Below the pieces are notes generated by a model that saw only the letters and a program-made list of their open reading frames with translations, had not been told where the DNA came from and did no database searches. The translations under genes and the position numbers were made by a program. From positions 1 through 64,000 of the forward strand of contig JBGAGY010000004.1 of assembly GCA_044226485.1 (NCBI GenBank): a stretch of DNA of 64,000 nucleotides. Direction: 5' to 3'. Origin of the DNA: UBA6663 sp044226485 (GTDB lineage Bacteria > Chloroflexota > Anaerolineae > Anaerolineales > UBA6663). This document shows positions 26,239 to 34,979 of this stretch, piece by piece. The stretch's first letter is position 1. Each line of letters starts with the position of its first letter.

Positions 26239-26946
26239 TCAGGACTTGCGTTCGGGCTGCAGCAGCCCGGCGACCCACGCCTCGGTGACAAGCCCCGTGA
26301 ACGTGGTGACGTTGAAACGCTGCATCAGGCGTTTGATGATGTGATCGACATCCTCTGGTGTGATCGCCAACGCCGTAGCGGCGGCCTCGGGCGTGTGGCC
26401 CTTTGCGACAAGCTTCAAGACATGTCGTTCGAACGCGCTGATGTCGTCTGACGTAAACATCTTGTGGCGGTCCGCCAGCTTTTGGCGCACGAGGCCGCTC
26501 AACCAGGCCTCGCCGCGGGCCACAGCCATGACGCCGGCGATGATGTCGCGCGGATGCTCATCCTTGAGGATGTAGCCGAGTGCTCCGGCGTTGAGCATGG
26601 CGTAGATGTGCTCCTGATCGCCGTGGGCCGAGAGCACCACCGTGCGCAGGTTGGGCTGGGTCTTGCGCCAGTGCGCGATCGCCTTCGTCACGGGAGAGCC
26701 CGGCATCGAAACGTCGATCAAGACCATGTGCGGCCGGAGCGCCTCGACCTGTGTGATGGCTTCGTCGGCGCTTTCGGCCTCGCCGACGATTTCCAGTTCA
26801 GGGGCGGCCGAGAGAAAGGCGCGAATGCCGGCGCGCATGACGGGGTGATCGTCGACGATCAGCAGCTTGATGGGCGCTTCGATCGGCGGACGCAGGGTCG
26901 CCACTGCCAAAGCATCAAGCGTGGGCGTCGGTGAGGTGTAAGTCAT
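26239..26946 (-). CDS. NarL/LuxR-family response regulator
   Basis: A 235-residue DNA-binding response regulator. The receiver domain (about 26-145) has the acidic pair D32-D33, the phospho-acceptor D78 in VLIDVSMPG, Ser/Thr in VVLSAHG and K in YILKDEH. The C-terminal helix-turn-helix (about 172-225) is a divergent LuxR type (FERHVLKLVAKGHTPEAAA). Its start codon overlaps the stop of the sensor kinase gene by four bases, so the two are translationally coupled and form one two-component system. Targets are unknown; no repeated operator was seen next to the pair. Confidence 0.9.
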   Translation of the reverse strand: MTYTSPTPTLDALAVATLRPPIEAPIKLLIVDDHPVMRAGIRAFLSAAPELEIVGEAESADEAITQVEALRPHMVLIDVSMPGSPVTKAIAHWRKTQPNLRTVVLSAHGDQEHIYAMLNAGALGYILKDEHPRDIIAGVMAVARGEAWLSGLVRQKLADRHKMFTSDDISAFERHVLKLVAKGHTPEAAATALAITPEDVDHIIKRLMQRFNVTTFTGLVTEAWVAGLLQPERKS

Positions 26947-29303
26947 GAGGCCAGTCCTTCCTGCTGCTCACTCATCGGCAAGTACACGTCGATACTCGTG
27001 CCCTGTCCAGGCAGCGACTGGACATTGATGGCGCCGCCGACCGCGGCGACGCGCTCGTCTGCGCCAAGCAGACCGAAGTGATTCGTTTTCGCGGCGCGCC
27101 GACGCGCTTCAGCCACATCGAAGCCCTTGCCGTCGTCGCGCACGTTGAGCCTGACGACGTCGGGCTGGATGGCGACCCGCACCTGAATCGTCTGGGCCTG
27201 CGCGTGCTTGTCGGCGTTTGTGAGCGCCTCTTGCAGCACGCCCAACGCCGCTGAAGCCACCGCATCGGGCACCGAGGCATTCGGATGCTGATCGACGATC
27301 AGCTCCGCCTTGCAGTGTGTCTTCGTCTGGAAGGCGGCCACGGCGGCGCGGACGGCGGCGCCCAGGCCGAGCGTGTCGAGCGTCGGCTCGCGCAGTTCGG
27401 CGCAAATCTGGCGGATCTTGTCCACCAGATCCAGCGCGTTCGTCCTCAGGGCGGGCGCCGATGGCGCGTCGATGACGGCCAACCCGTACGAATGCGCGAT
27501 CAGGGGCTGGATGATGTCATCATGCAATTCCCGCGCCACGCGCTTGCGCTCTTCGGTTCGAACGCTGAGCACCTGTTGCGACAACATGCTGGCCTGGTCG
27601 CGCTCCTGCTCGAGATCGAGGAAGAGTTTGCGTCTGTGGAAGGCCGCCGCCGCAGACATCGCCAGCAACTCCAGCACGATCAGCTCATCGATGTCGTAGA
27701 ACGACACCCCGGTGCGGTAGCCGATCAGGATCAGGCCCGTGAGCTTGTTGTCGAAGCGCAACGGCAAAATCGCGCGCGCCCAAGAGACCTCAAGCAGGGC
27801 ACGCTGATCGTCGGACGCCTGCAGCGCGGCGCGGATGTCGTCCACCTCACGCACCCAGATGTTATCGTCCAGCGAGCGCCGTAGCACAGAGCCCGGCCAT
27901 AGGCGCATGCCTTCGACAGAGCGGGCCAGGCCTGAGTCCTCAGGGTCGTAGAGTCGGTTCTGTGCGTCAAGCAGCAGCACGGCGGAGTGGTGGATCTGGA
28001 GCTGGCGGCTGATGATGTCGCGCACCTGGCCTGAAAGGTCTTTACGCTCGACCCTCAGGTCGATGGTGCGCATGGCGTTGCCGGCCACCTGCAGGGGCTG
28101 GGTCCAACGCCCGAACAAGAGCGAACTCAATCCGGTATCGATGGTGCGCATCAGTGGGCCGGCCACAACGCCGCCCAGAATCGCGGCAATCCAGACCATG
28201 TTTTCGGGCGGCAGGTGCTGGAACCAGGGAAGCGCCAGGAGCAGGAAGAACACGATCACGACGATCACTGTGGTGAAGGCGTAGACGATCAGGCGCGCCA
28301 TCCACCGATCCTGGGCCATCTTGCGGAAGCGCAGGATCGCGTAACCGTACGAAATCGGCAGCAGCGCGCCCGGCAAGATCGCCAGAGTGGAGCCGGAAAT
28401 CTCTTGGAGTCTCAGTAGCATGGGCAAGACGATCAGACCCAGCAGCGGTCCGAGCGCCAGCAAACCGCCGACCGCCACCACACCCATCTGGCGGCGCTCC
28501 GCGAGTGTCGGGCTGCGCCACCAATTCCAGATCAGCAGGCCAAGCCACACCACCAGATTGATCACGAACCAGATGAACCCGGTTCGATGGGCGATGGCAT
28601 TCACGGCTCCGGCCAACGTCACGGGCGCCCACAGATTCCAGATTGATCCGCCCAGCCCCACAACCACAAGGAAGGCCATCGCGAAACGATTGCCAGCGAT
28701 GGCATTCCGGCGCGGGAACCTGACGTGCAATATCGTCCCCAGGGCTCCCAGGATCCAATACGACGTCGAGTACGCGCGATACATCCAGATCGGCTCGAGG
28801 GCGGTGAAGCCGCCGATGGCAAAGGAACCGGCTGCCAGGACGAAGAAGGCCCCGGTCATGGCCATCACGTTCTTTTGATCGGTGGCCGTGATAGACAGGA
28901 AGAGCAGCAAGGCACCGACGAGCCAGGCCGTGATGGCGGTCGGAAATGCGGTTCCCAACGAGAAGATCTCGTTGATGTCGGGTTGGCGAACCAGGAAACG
29001 CCCTGTTTGGGTTCGACCCTCGCGCAGGTAGGTGACCTCGATCGTATCTCCGACGGTGACCGTCTCCGGCAGGCCCGAGTAGAAGTGATCGACCGAAATG
29101 CCGTTGACCGCCAGCACCTGATCCGTGCCGACCAGGGAATCGGCGGTAGGGGCGGTACTGGTGCGCATGTAGATGGCGCCCGATGAATCCCAAAGCACGC
29201 CAATGCTGGGGTGTGTGACGACGATCCAGCCCGAATAGGCGATCATGCCTCCAATCAGGCTGACCAGGACGAACGAGAAAAGGAACCAAAGACGCTTGAT
29301 CAT
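26943..29303 (-). CDS. ComP-like sensor histidine kinase with PDZ-like and multi-TM sensor
   Basis: A 786-residue membrane kinase. ATG 29303 is chosen because GAGGAGG lies eight bases upstream and a membrane helix follows at once (WFLFSFVLVSLIGGMIAYSG). Residues 50-125 are a PDZ-like module (GTDQVLAVNGISVDHF) outside the membrane. About eight further membrane segments (120-400) follow, then a GAF-like region. A HisKA_3 phospho-acceptor helix has H594 in ELHDDIIQPL, and the HATPase domain has N in LTNADKHA, DDGKGFD and GLLGADER. This is the layout of ComP/DegS-type NarL-class kinases. It autophosphorylates and passes phosphate to the coupled regulator. The signal is unknown; a PDZ module might bind a peptide tail. 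Confidence 0.9.
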   Translation of the reverse strand: MIKRLWFLFSFVLVSLIGGMIAYSGWIVVTHPSIGVLWDSSGAIYMRTSTAPTADSLVGTDQVLAVNGISVDHFYSGLPETVTVGDTIEVTYLREGRTQTGRFLVRQPDINEIFSLGTAFPTAITAWLVGALLLFLSITATDQKNVMAMTGAFFVLAAGSFAIGGFTALEPIWMYRAYSTSYWILGALGTILHVRFPRRNAIAGNRFAMAFLVVVGLGGSIWNLWAPVTLAGAVNAIAHRTGFIWFVINLVVWLGLLIWNWWRSPTLAERRQMGVVAVGGLLALGPLLGLIVLPMLLRLQEISGSTLAILPGALLPISYGYAILRFRKMAQDRWMARLIVYAFTTVIVVIVFFLLLALPWFQHLPPENMVWIAAILGGVVAGPLMRTIDTGLSSLLFGRWTQPLQVAGNAMRTIDLRVERKDLSGQVRDIISRQLQIHHSAVLLLDAQNRLYDPEDSGLARSVEGMRLWPGSVLRRSLDDNIWVREVDDIRAALQASDDQRALLEVSWARAILPLRFDNKLTGLILIGYRTGVSFYDIDELIVLELLAMSAAAAFHRRKLFLDLEQERDQASMLSQQVLSVRTEERKRVARELHDDIIQPLIAHSYGLAVIDAPSAPALRTNALDLVDKIRQICAELREPTLDTLGLGAAVRAAVAAFQTKTHCKAELIVDQHPNASVPDAVASAALGVLQEALTNADKHAQAQTIQVRVAIQPDVVRLNVRDDGKGFDVAEARRRAAKTNHFGLLGADERVAAVGGAINVQSLPGQGTSIDVYLPMSEQQEGLAS

Positions 29304-29755
29304 GTTCGGGGCCTCCTCTCGGTCAAACGTTCTCGTGGAGGCCATGTGAGTATAGGCCAACCCCTCGATGAGGCCATGCGGAGCGGATCGCTCCGAATCA
29401 GATAATCATCTTACTTCTTTTTGCTCCACGGCCGCCTGAATCGACCCTTGAAGCGTTTGAACCGCGCAGCGCTCAGACCGAGCGCCCTTCCTGCCAGGGC
29501 GCCTGGATTCGCGCCCCATCGATCGCGCAGACAAAAACCAAACCGACGCCGCACCACCAGATCAAGCCACAGTCGGGCCGTCGCGTTTCGCGTGCAACTC
29601 CGACCCGTGCAAAGACTTCTGTTTTCTTTTCGGCAGCGAAGGACGCTTCTTGGATCTTGATGAATGGTTTTATGACATCTTCAGCCTGGGCTTTAGCCGG
29701 CCCGTTTCGGATCCATGGGGCCTCTCCAGGCTTCCCCAACAAAGACCCCGCCTGG
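29304..29755. other. Gap between the sensor kinase and imuB genes
   Basis: About 450 bases with no gene I can support. The stretch 29461-29775 is open on plus in one frame and reads protein-like near its end (FLDLDEWFYDIFSLGFSRP), but it has no ATG or GTG start and no ribosome site. It could be a decayed gene. Confidence 0.4.
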
Positions 29756-29776
29756 TTAGAAAATATGTTCTATAAT
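29756..29776 (+). promoter_or_regulatory. LexA-like (SOS) box over the imuB -10
   Basis: GAAAATATGTTC at 29759-29770 is one base off the Bacillus-type SOS core GAAC-N4-GTTC and is directly followed by TATAAT 29771-29776. The 19 bases 29756-29774 match 56683-56701 at 16 positions. TATAAT begins 12 bases before ATG 29783. Confidence 0.6.
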
Positions 29777-29782
29777 GACTTC

Positions 29783-31576
29783 ATGCTCCCTCAGCGGCAG
29801 GTGGCCCATATCCTGATCCCCAACCTGCCGGTTCAGGTCGAACGCCCCCGGGTCGGGCCAGGCGCCCTGCTGATCGTCAGCGCTATCGAAGCCAGCTCGC
29901 TGTTAGCCTGTAGCGAGGAGGCTGAGGCTTTAGGGCTGGGTCCAGGGAGTTCGCGGTATACGGCCCAGCAATTGTTGCCCGAGGCCATCGTCCTCGAAGC
30001 TGACGAGCATGGCTACCACGCTGTGCATGCCTCCGTTCAAGCCGCGTTGCAGACGTTCACGCCCGAGATCGAAACGATCGGCCTTGGCGAATGGGTGGTG
30101 GATCTGCGCGGCATTCATGCGAACGTGGAGCGAGAGGCAAAGGTCGAAGAGCGAGGAGCGAAGAGCGAGGAGCGCACGCAGGAGGCTGTCGCGGACGCTC
30201 AAGCAGATAGCCCAAAGCGCGGCCGCGCGCCGCGAAAGCCGCGGAAGGAGCCAGCCGAAAAGACGCCCGCCGAGGAGCGACGTGACCCGAGCCAGGCGAC
30301 CACACCGAGCAACGAACGGCCGACCTACTCGCAGGCGGCGCTCTTCGAGCAGACAGTGGCCACCCAGCCTCGCCTGGTGATGGACGTTCCGCCGGGCCCC
30401 GTGGCAGCCGCCTCTCCCTCGCGCCGTGCTCAGCCCACTCAGGACGTCGTTCGCCAGATCGCTCAAGAGTTGGCCCGCGCCGTGCAATCGGCCAGCGGCC
30501 TTCAAGTGCAGATCGGCGTCGCGTCCAATCGCTTCACGGCCGAGCAGGCAGCGAAAAACGCGAGGGAACGCGGGAGCCCGAAAGGAGGAGAGAAGAGGGA
30601 AACGGGAGGAGCGCGAAACGCTCGCCCTTCTCATCCTTCTCTGCTCTCTTCTCTCCTCCTTGTGCCCGTCGGCGAAGAGACCCGCATCCTGGCGCCGCTG
30701 CCGATCGACACGTTGCCGCATCTGCCGGGCGAGATTCGGCGTCGCCTGCATTTGCTCGACCTGCACACCCTGGGCGATCTGGCGGCGCTGCGCAAGCCGG
30801 CGGTGCTGCGCCAGTTCGGCAGCGAGTTCGCCGGCCTCTATGAGCTCGCCTGCGGTCGCGATCCACGCGCGGTGCGCGTCGACGTCCCGCCGCTGCGCAT
30901 CGTGCGCTCGCTGCTGTTGCCCGAACTGGTCGACCGCGGCCTGATCCTCAACGCGCTCGGCCGGTTGTCGCGTCAGGTGGGGCGCATCCTGCAACGCAGC
31001 GGCCACCACGCCGAGGCGTTGCGCCTGACGTTCGTTCTCGATGATGGCCGACGGCTCGAGATCGGCGCGGCGGTCAAGCCGCCGTCTTCCGACGAGACCC
31101 GACTGATGCGCCTGGCCGCTCAACTCCTTGGTCGGCTCGACGTGCCGGCCCCGGTCGTCAGCGCCGCAGTCAGCGTCTATCCCTTGCGATCCTGGCATCT
31201 CGGCTATCACCAGCGAGCGCTGCGCGAAGCCAACGTGATCAGCGAGAAGCAGGGTCGTCTCGAGGAGGCCCTGCACGCCGTTGCGCGGCGCTTCGGCGAT
31301 GCGGCTGTGCGTGTGGCAGCGTTCTTCGGGCCGCCGCTGCCGCTGCCGATCACGATCGATCTAAACGCCGACGGCCAGCCCCTGCATTTCCGCCTCGGCG
31401 GCCAAGGCTATGCCGTGCTGGCCGTCGAGGAAACCTGGCGTGAGGAACGCCGCTGGTGGGATCGGCCGATCCGGCGCGACTATTTCCGCGTCCAGGTCGG
31501 CGATGGCTCACCGCGCACGCTCTATCAAGATCTCGATCGTCTGACCTGGCATCTCGACCGGGCCTGGCCGAGGTGA
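29783..31576 (+). CDS. imuB: ImuB-like Y-family DNA polymerase homologue
   Basis: A 597-residue DinB/ImuB-class protein of the mutasome. The start MLPQRQVAHILIPNL is the Y-family palm start; later come EIETIGLGEWVVDLRG (palm), ASNRFTAEQAA (ASN of the catalytic region), LPHLPGEIRRRLHLLDLHTLGDLAAL (thumb HhH) and a C-terminal little-finger-like part. The usual catalytic Asp/Glu set is not evident, as expected of ImuB, which acts as an adaptor for DnaE2. Two dispersed hairpin repeats lie in frame, at residues about 115-130 (an Arg/Glu/Lys run) and 267-293, plus a Lys/Arg-rich stretch between them. ATG 29783 lies directly behind a -10 and SOS box. dnaE2 follows by 76 bases. Confidence 0.8.
   Translation: MLPQRQVAHILIPNLPVQVERPRVGPGALLIVSAIEASSLLACSEEAEALGLGPGSSRYTAQQLLPEAIVLEADEHGYHAVHASVQAALQTFTPEIETIGLGEWVVDLRGIHANVEREAKVEERGAKSEERTQEAVADAQADSPKRGRAPRKPRKEPAEKTPAEERRDPSQATTPSNERPTYSQAALFEQTVATQPRLVMDVPPGPVAAASPSRRAQPTQDVVRQIAQELARAVQSASGLQVQIGVASNRFTAEQAAKNARERGSPKGGEKRETGGARNARPSHPSLLSSLLLVPVGEETRILAPLPIDTLPHLPGEIRRRLHLLDLHTLGDLAALRKPAVLRQFGSEFAGLYELACGRDPRAVRVDVPPLRIVRSLLLPELVDRGLILNALGRLSRQVGRILQRSGHHAEALRLTFVLDDGRRLEIGAAVKPPSSDETRLMRLAAQLLGRLDVPAPVVSAAVSVYPLRSWHLGYHQRALREANVISEKQGRLEEALHAVARRFGDAAVRVAAFFGPPLPLPITIDLNADGQPLHFRLGGQGYAVLAVEETWREERRWWDRPIRRDYFRVQVGDGSPRTLYQDLDRLTWHLDRAWPR
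30129..30174. repeat. GAGCGA-family repeat in frame within imuB
   Basis: A run of GAGCGAG/GAAGAGCGAGG units is translated as a Glu/Arg/Lys-rich insert between two conserved Y-family blocks. Confidence 0.6.
30582..30661. repeat. Inverted repeat inserted in frame in imuB
   Basis: AAGGAGGAGAGAAGAG 30582-30597 and CTCTTCTCTCCTCCTT 30646-30661 are perfect 16-bp complements with a further short stem (GAGCG/CGCTC) inside. The encoded stretch (KGGEKRETGGARNARP, then SLLSSLLLV) interrupts the polymerase fold without breaking the frame. Confidence 0.75.
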
Positions 31577-31628
31577 CGGTGGTCATCGGTTAGGGTTCAT
31601 CGGCCATGGGTCATCGCTCAGCCGATAG

Positions 31629-31655
31629 CCCATAGCCAATGGCCCATAGACAATG
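31629..31655. repeat. Short direct repeat just before dnaE2
   Basis: CCCATAGCCAATG 31629-31641 and CCCATAGACAATG 31643-31655 are 13-base direct repeats, 12 of 13 identical. The second contains the start codon of dnaE2. Upstream, TCATCGG-like units repeat as well. Confidence 0.55.
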
Positions 31656-34600
31656 TTCATAGAGTTGCACGCTCATTCCTGTTACAGCCTGCTCGACGGT
31701 GTGGCGACGCCCGAGGCCCTCGTCGCGCGCGCTGCGGCGCTGGGCGTGCCGGCCCTCGCGCTGACCGACCACGACGCCCTCTACGGCCTGCCCGCTTTCG
31801 AAGCCGCCGCCGACAGCTACGGCGTGCACGCCATCCTGGGCGCCGAGTTAACCCTCGAAGACGGCGCGCATCTGACCTTACTGGCCGAGAACCAAACCGG
31901 CTACGCCAACCTCTGTCGCCTGATCACGGCCGGGCGGCTCAACTCGCCAAAGGGCGAATCGCGTTTGCAGCGCTCGGTGCTGGCCGAACACACCGATGGC
32001 CTGATCGCGCTCACCGGCTGCCGGCGCGGCGACGTGACGGCGCGCATGCTCGAGCGCGACCATGGCGGCGCGGCGGCAGCATTGACGACGTGGATCTCGC
32101 TGTTCGGCCGCGACCACGTGGTCGTCGAGTTGCAGCGCCACATGCAGCGCGGCGATGTGCCGCTGACGCGCGCCCTGGCCGATCTGGCGCGCGCTCAGGG
32201 CGTGCTCGCCGTCGCCACGGGCAACGTCCACTATCTGGATCGCGACGACGCCACCGTGCAAAGCGCGCTGACCAGCATCCGCACCCGCGTGCCGCTGACT
32301 TCAGCCGGCGGGTTCTTTCAGCGCCGTCCCGCGCCGCTGGCCGTCAACCATGAGCGCTGGCTACGCGGCACCGCCGCGATGCTGGCGCTCTATGCCGATC
32401 TCCCCGAAGCCGTGCATGCCACCGAACTCATCGCCGCCCGTTGCACGGCGCGGCTGCCGCGCGGCCTGCAGGTACTGCCGGCCTTCCCCGTCCCACCCGG
32501 TCACGACGCCGACTCGTATCTGGCGAAGGTGTGCTGGGCGAGGTTGGCGGGGAGACCGCGGACGGCGGACGGGGGCCGAGGGGCGAGTGCGAGGACAGCG
32601 GAAGGGGTGGACTCGAAGGCTGAGGCGTTGCTGGAAAAAGAACTGGGGTTGATCCGGCAACTCGGGTTGGCGAATTACTTTTTGGTGGTGGCCGATATCG
32701 TGGCCTTCTGCAAGCAGGAGGGCATCCTGTGTCATGGGCGCGGCTCGGCGGCCAACAGTCTGGTGGCGCACCTGCTCGGGATCTCGGCGGTCGATCCGAT
32801 CGCGCAGGATCTTGTGGTCGAGCGCTTCCTGTCGGTCGAGCACGGCGGCACGCCGGACATCGATCTCGACATCGACGCCGCCCGACGTGAGCGCGTCATC
32901 CAGTATGTCTACAAACACTGGGGGCGTGAACACGCCGCCATGGCCTGCACCTACGTCACCTATCGTTCACGCAGCGCCGTGCGCGACGCGGCGTTCGCAT
33001 TGGGAATGGGGAAAGCAGAAGGGCGCGGCGCGGGGGGCGAAGAGCAGCCCGACAACGACGACGCGAGGCACCCTTTGGATTCGAGCAAAGGCCCTCCCGC
33101 GCCCCGCCCCTCGTCCTTCTCTCTTCGCTCCTCGCTCTTCGCTCCTCGCTCCGTGCCCTTCGCGGCCGACGAGCCCCCGCCAGCCGTGACCGCGCTGGCC
33201 GAGCGGCTGCTGGGTCTGCCGCGGCACCTGGGTCTTCACAACGGTGGCATGGTGGTGAGCGGTGTTGAGCTGTCGGCGCTGATGCCGATCGAGCCGGCGA
33301 GCATGGAGGACCGGACGGTTGTGCAGTTCGACAAAGAAGGGCTCGAGGCGCTCGGCATCGTCAAGATCGATCTGCTCGGGCTGCGCATGCTCTCGGCCAT
33401 TTCAGATGCAATCGAACAGATCTTGACGACGCGCGGCGTCAAGATCGACCTGTATGCGCTGGATGGCAAGGACCCGGCGGTGTTCGATCAGATCTGCTCG
33501 GCACACACGATCGGGTTGTTTCAGGTCGAGAGCGGCGCGCAGGTCTCGATCATCCCGCATCTGCAGCCGCGCTGTTTTCAGGATCTGATCGCCGAAGTCA
33601 GCCTGATCCGACCGGGGCCGTTGCAGGGCAATATGGTGCGCCCATACATCCGGCGCCGGCAGGGCCTCGAGCCTGTGCAGTACGCGCACGCCTCGCTGAA
33701 GCCAGCGCTCGAGGAGACGTACGGCGTCATAGTCTTTCAAGAGCAGGTGATCAAGATCGCTCGGGATGTGGCGGGCTTCACGCCGGGGCGTGGCGAGTTG
33801 CTGCGGCGCGCCCTGGGCGCCAAGGATCCGGGCGCTGCGTTGAGCGCGTTCAGAGTCGAGTTCCTGCGCGGCGCCGAGGCCAACGGCGTGCCGGCCCCGA
33901 CGGCCGAGCAGATCTGGATGATGTTGAAGGGCTTCGCCGGCTACTCGTTCAGCAAGGCGCACGCGGCAGCCTTCGCCGTGATCGTTTATTGGTCCGCCTG
34001 GCTGCGTGTGCACTACGCCGTCGAGTACTTCTGCGGGCTGCTGCGCAACGCGCCGCTCGGCACCTACCCGGCGCACGTGCTCGAGGCGGAGGCGCGACGC
34101 TGCGGCATCCGCTTTCTGCCCTTCGACATCCAGCGCAGCCCGGCGCTGCCGGCCGTTGAGCGCGTGCGCGGCGGCCTGGCGATCCGACATGGGCTTGGCT
34201 ACGTCAAGGGCATCGGCGAGGCCGCTGACGCGATCGTGGCCGAACGGGAGCGCGGGGCCTTCGCGTCTCTGGCCGACTTCGTCAAACGGCTGAAGCTCGA
34301 TCGACGCGCCGTCGAGCACCTGGTGCTGGCCGGAGCGTTCGACGGCCTTGGCGAGCGGCGTTCGCTGTTGTGGGATGTGGCGTCGGCGTTCGAGCTTGTG
34401 AAGCGCCCGCCGACGGTGCCGCTGCCGTTCGTCGTGCCCGACGAGAAGCCGGCGCTGCGGCCGATGTCGACGACGCAGAAGGTAAGCCTGACCTTTGCAG
34501 CCACCGGCGTGACCGGCGACATGCACCTGGTCGAACTGCGTCGCGACGCCTTTACGCGCGCCGGCTGTCTAACGCTGCCCGAGTTGCGGCGGATGCGGAT

Positions 34601-34841
34601 AGGATCGCGGGTGCGCGTGGGCGGCCTCGTGGCCGATGGGCTGCGCCGGCCGCCGACGGCCAAGGGCACGGCCTTCATCCGGCTCGAGCAGCCCGACGGC
34701 CTGATCGACGTGATCGTGCCGGCCGAGGTCTACGCGGCCTGTCGGGCCGAGCTGCGCTCGCCGTTCGTGGCCATCGACGGCGTATTGCAGCGGGTGCAGC
34801 CGGTGCCCAGCGTGGTAGCGCGCGGGGTCAAAGAGGTCTGA
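31653..34841 (+). CDS. dnaE2: Error-prone DNA polymerase III alpha (DnaE2/ImuC)
   Basis: A 1062-residue C-family polymerase. It has an N-terminal PHP domain (FIELHAHSCYSLLDG, ALTDHDALYG), palm with GRGSAANSLVAHLLGI and the paired catalytic Asp in GTPDIDLDIDAARR, the third Asp in VKIDLLGLRML, fingers/HhH (FAGYSFSKAHAAAFA) and a C-terminal OB fold (GSRVRVGGLVADG). The length and direct link to imuB mark it as the DnaE2/ImuC type, which does translesion synthesis and mutagenesis after DNA damage, not replication. Two hairpin-repeat insertions are in frame, near residues 300-320 and 450-505. Both fall at domain borders and probably form loops. It likely shares the SOS-controlled imuB promoter; no ribosome site is evident before ATG 31653. 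Confidence 0.92.
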   Translation: MFIELHAHSCYSLLDGVATPEALVARAAALGVPALALTDHDALYGLPAFEAAADSYGVHAILGAELTLEDGAHLTLLAENQTGYANLCRLITAGRLNSPKGESRLQRSVLAEHTDGLIALTGCRRGDVTARMLERDHGGAAAALTTWISLFGRDHVVVELQRHMQRGDVPLTRALADLARAQGVLAVATGNVHYLDRDDATVQSALTSIRTRVPLTSAGGFFQRRPAPLAVNHERWLRGTAAMLALYADLPEAVHATELIAARCTARLPRGLQVLPAFPVPPGHDADSYLAKVCWARLAGRPRTADGGRGASARTAEGVDSKAEALLEKELGLIRQLGLANYFLVVADIVAFCKQEGILCHGRGSAANSLVAHLLGISAVDPIAQDLVVERFLSVEHGGTPDIDLDIDAARRERVIQYVYKHWGREHAAMACTYVTYRSRSAVRDAAFALGMGKAEGRGAGGEEQPDNDDARHPLDSSKGPPAPRPSSFSLRSSLFAPRSVPFAADEPPPAVTALAERLLGLPRHLGLHNGGMVVSGVELSALMPIEPASMEDRTVVQFDKEGLEALGIVKIDLLGLRMLSAISDAIEQILTTRGVKIDLYALDGKDPAVFDQICSAHTIGLFQVESGAQVSIIPHLQPRCFQDLIAEVSLIRPGPLQGNMVRPYIRRRQGLEPVQYAHASLKPALEETYGVIVFQEQVIKIARDVAGFTPGRGELLRRALGAKDPGAALSAFRVEFLRGAEANGVPAPTAEQIWMMLKGFAGYSFSKAHAAAFAVIVYWSAWLRVHYAVEYFCGLLRNAPLGTYPAHVLEAEARRCGIRFLPFDIQRSPALPAVERVRGGLAIRHGLGYVKGIGEAADAIVAERERGAFASLADFVKRLKLDRRAVEHLVLAGAFDGLGERRSLLWDVASAFELVKRPPTVPLPFVVPDEKPALRPMSTTQKVSLTFAATGVTGDMHLVELRRDAFTRAGCLTLPELRRMRIGSRVRVGGLVADGLRRPPTAKGTAFIRLEQPDGLIDVIVPAEVYAACRAELRSPFVAIDGVLQRVQPVPSVVARGVKEV
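32551..32605. repeat. Repeat insert 1 in frame within dnaE2
   Basis: GACCGCGGACGGCGGAC 32554-32570 (CGGACCGC family) runs into GGGGCGAGTGCGAGGA (GAGCGA-like). It encodes a Gly/Arg/Ala loop that is not part of the polymerase fold. Confidence 0.6.
33011..33155. repeat. Repeat insert 2 in frame within dnaE2
   Basis: The left arm (AGAAGGGCGCGGCGCGG near 33018) and the right arm (CCCGCGCCCCGCCCCTCG near 33096) form an imperfect inverted pair. The right arm continues as CTCTTCGCTCCTCGCTCTTC. About 48 residues of Gly/Pro/Ser/Arg character are encoded between the NAFALG-type helix and DEPPPAVTALAERLLG. Confidence 0.65.
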
Positions 34842-34849
34842 AAGACACC

Positions 34850-34914
34850 GGGAGTGCCCCGATGTATCCCGATGTCGGGCAAAGCCCGACATCGGGATAC
34901 CATCGAACACTCCC
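34850..34914. terminator. Large two-step palindrome after dnaE2
   Basis: TATCCCGATGTCGGGC 34865-34880 pairs perfectly with GCCCGACATCGGGATA 34884-34899 around AAA. An outer pair GGGAGTG 34850-34856 / CACTCCC 34908-34914 extends the stem. It starts nine bases after the dnaE2 stop and may end its transcript. It shares CCCGACATCGGG with the palindrome at 36445. Confidence 0.75.
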
Positions 34915-34967
34915 AATTATGTCTTCCGCCCAAAATAATACTGACGACGGGCGCCGCCGACACCTCC

Positions 34968-34973
34968 TAGAAT
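34968..34973 (+). promoter_or_regulatory. -10 element for a leaderless beta-helix gene
   Basis: TAGAAT begins 12 bases before ATG 34980. The intervening bases carry no ribosome binding site. Confidence 0.5.
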
Positions 34974-34979
34974 AACTCC

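Noticed and set aside
29461..29775. Open plus-strand stretch ending in FLDLDEWFYDIFSLGFSRP
   Set aside because: It reads protein-like near its end but has no ATG or GTG start, no ribosome site and a non-protein-like first half. At most it is a decayed gene.
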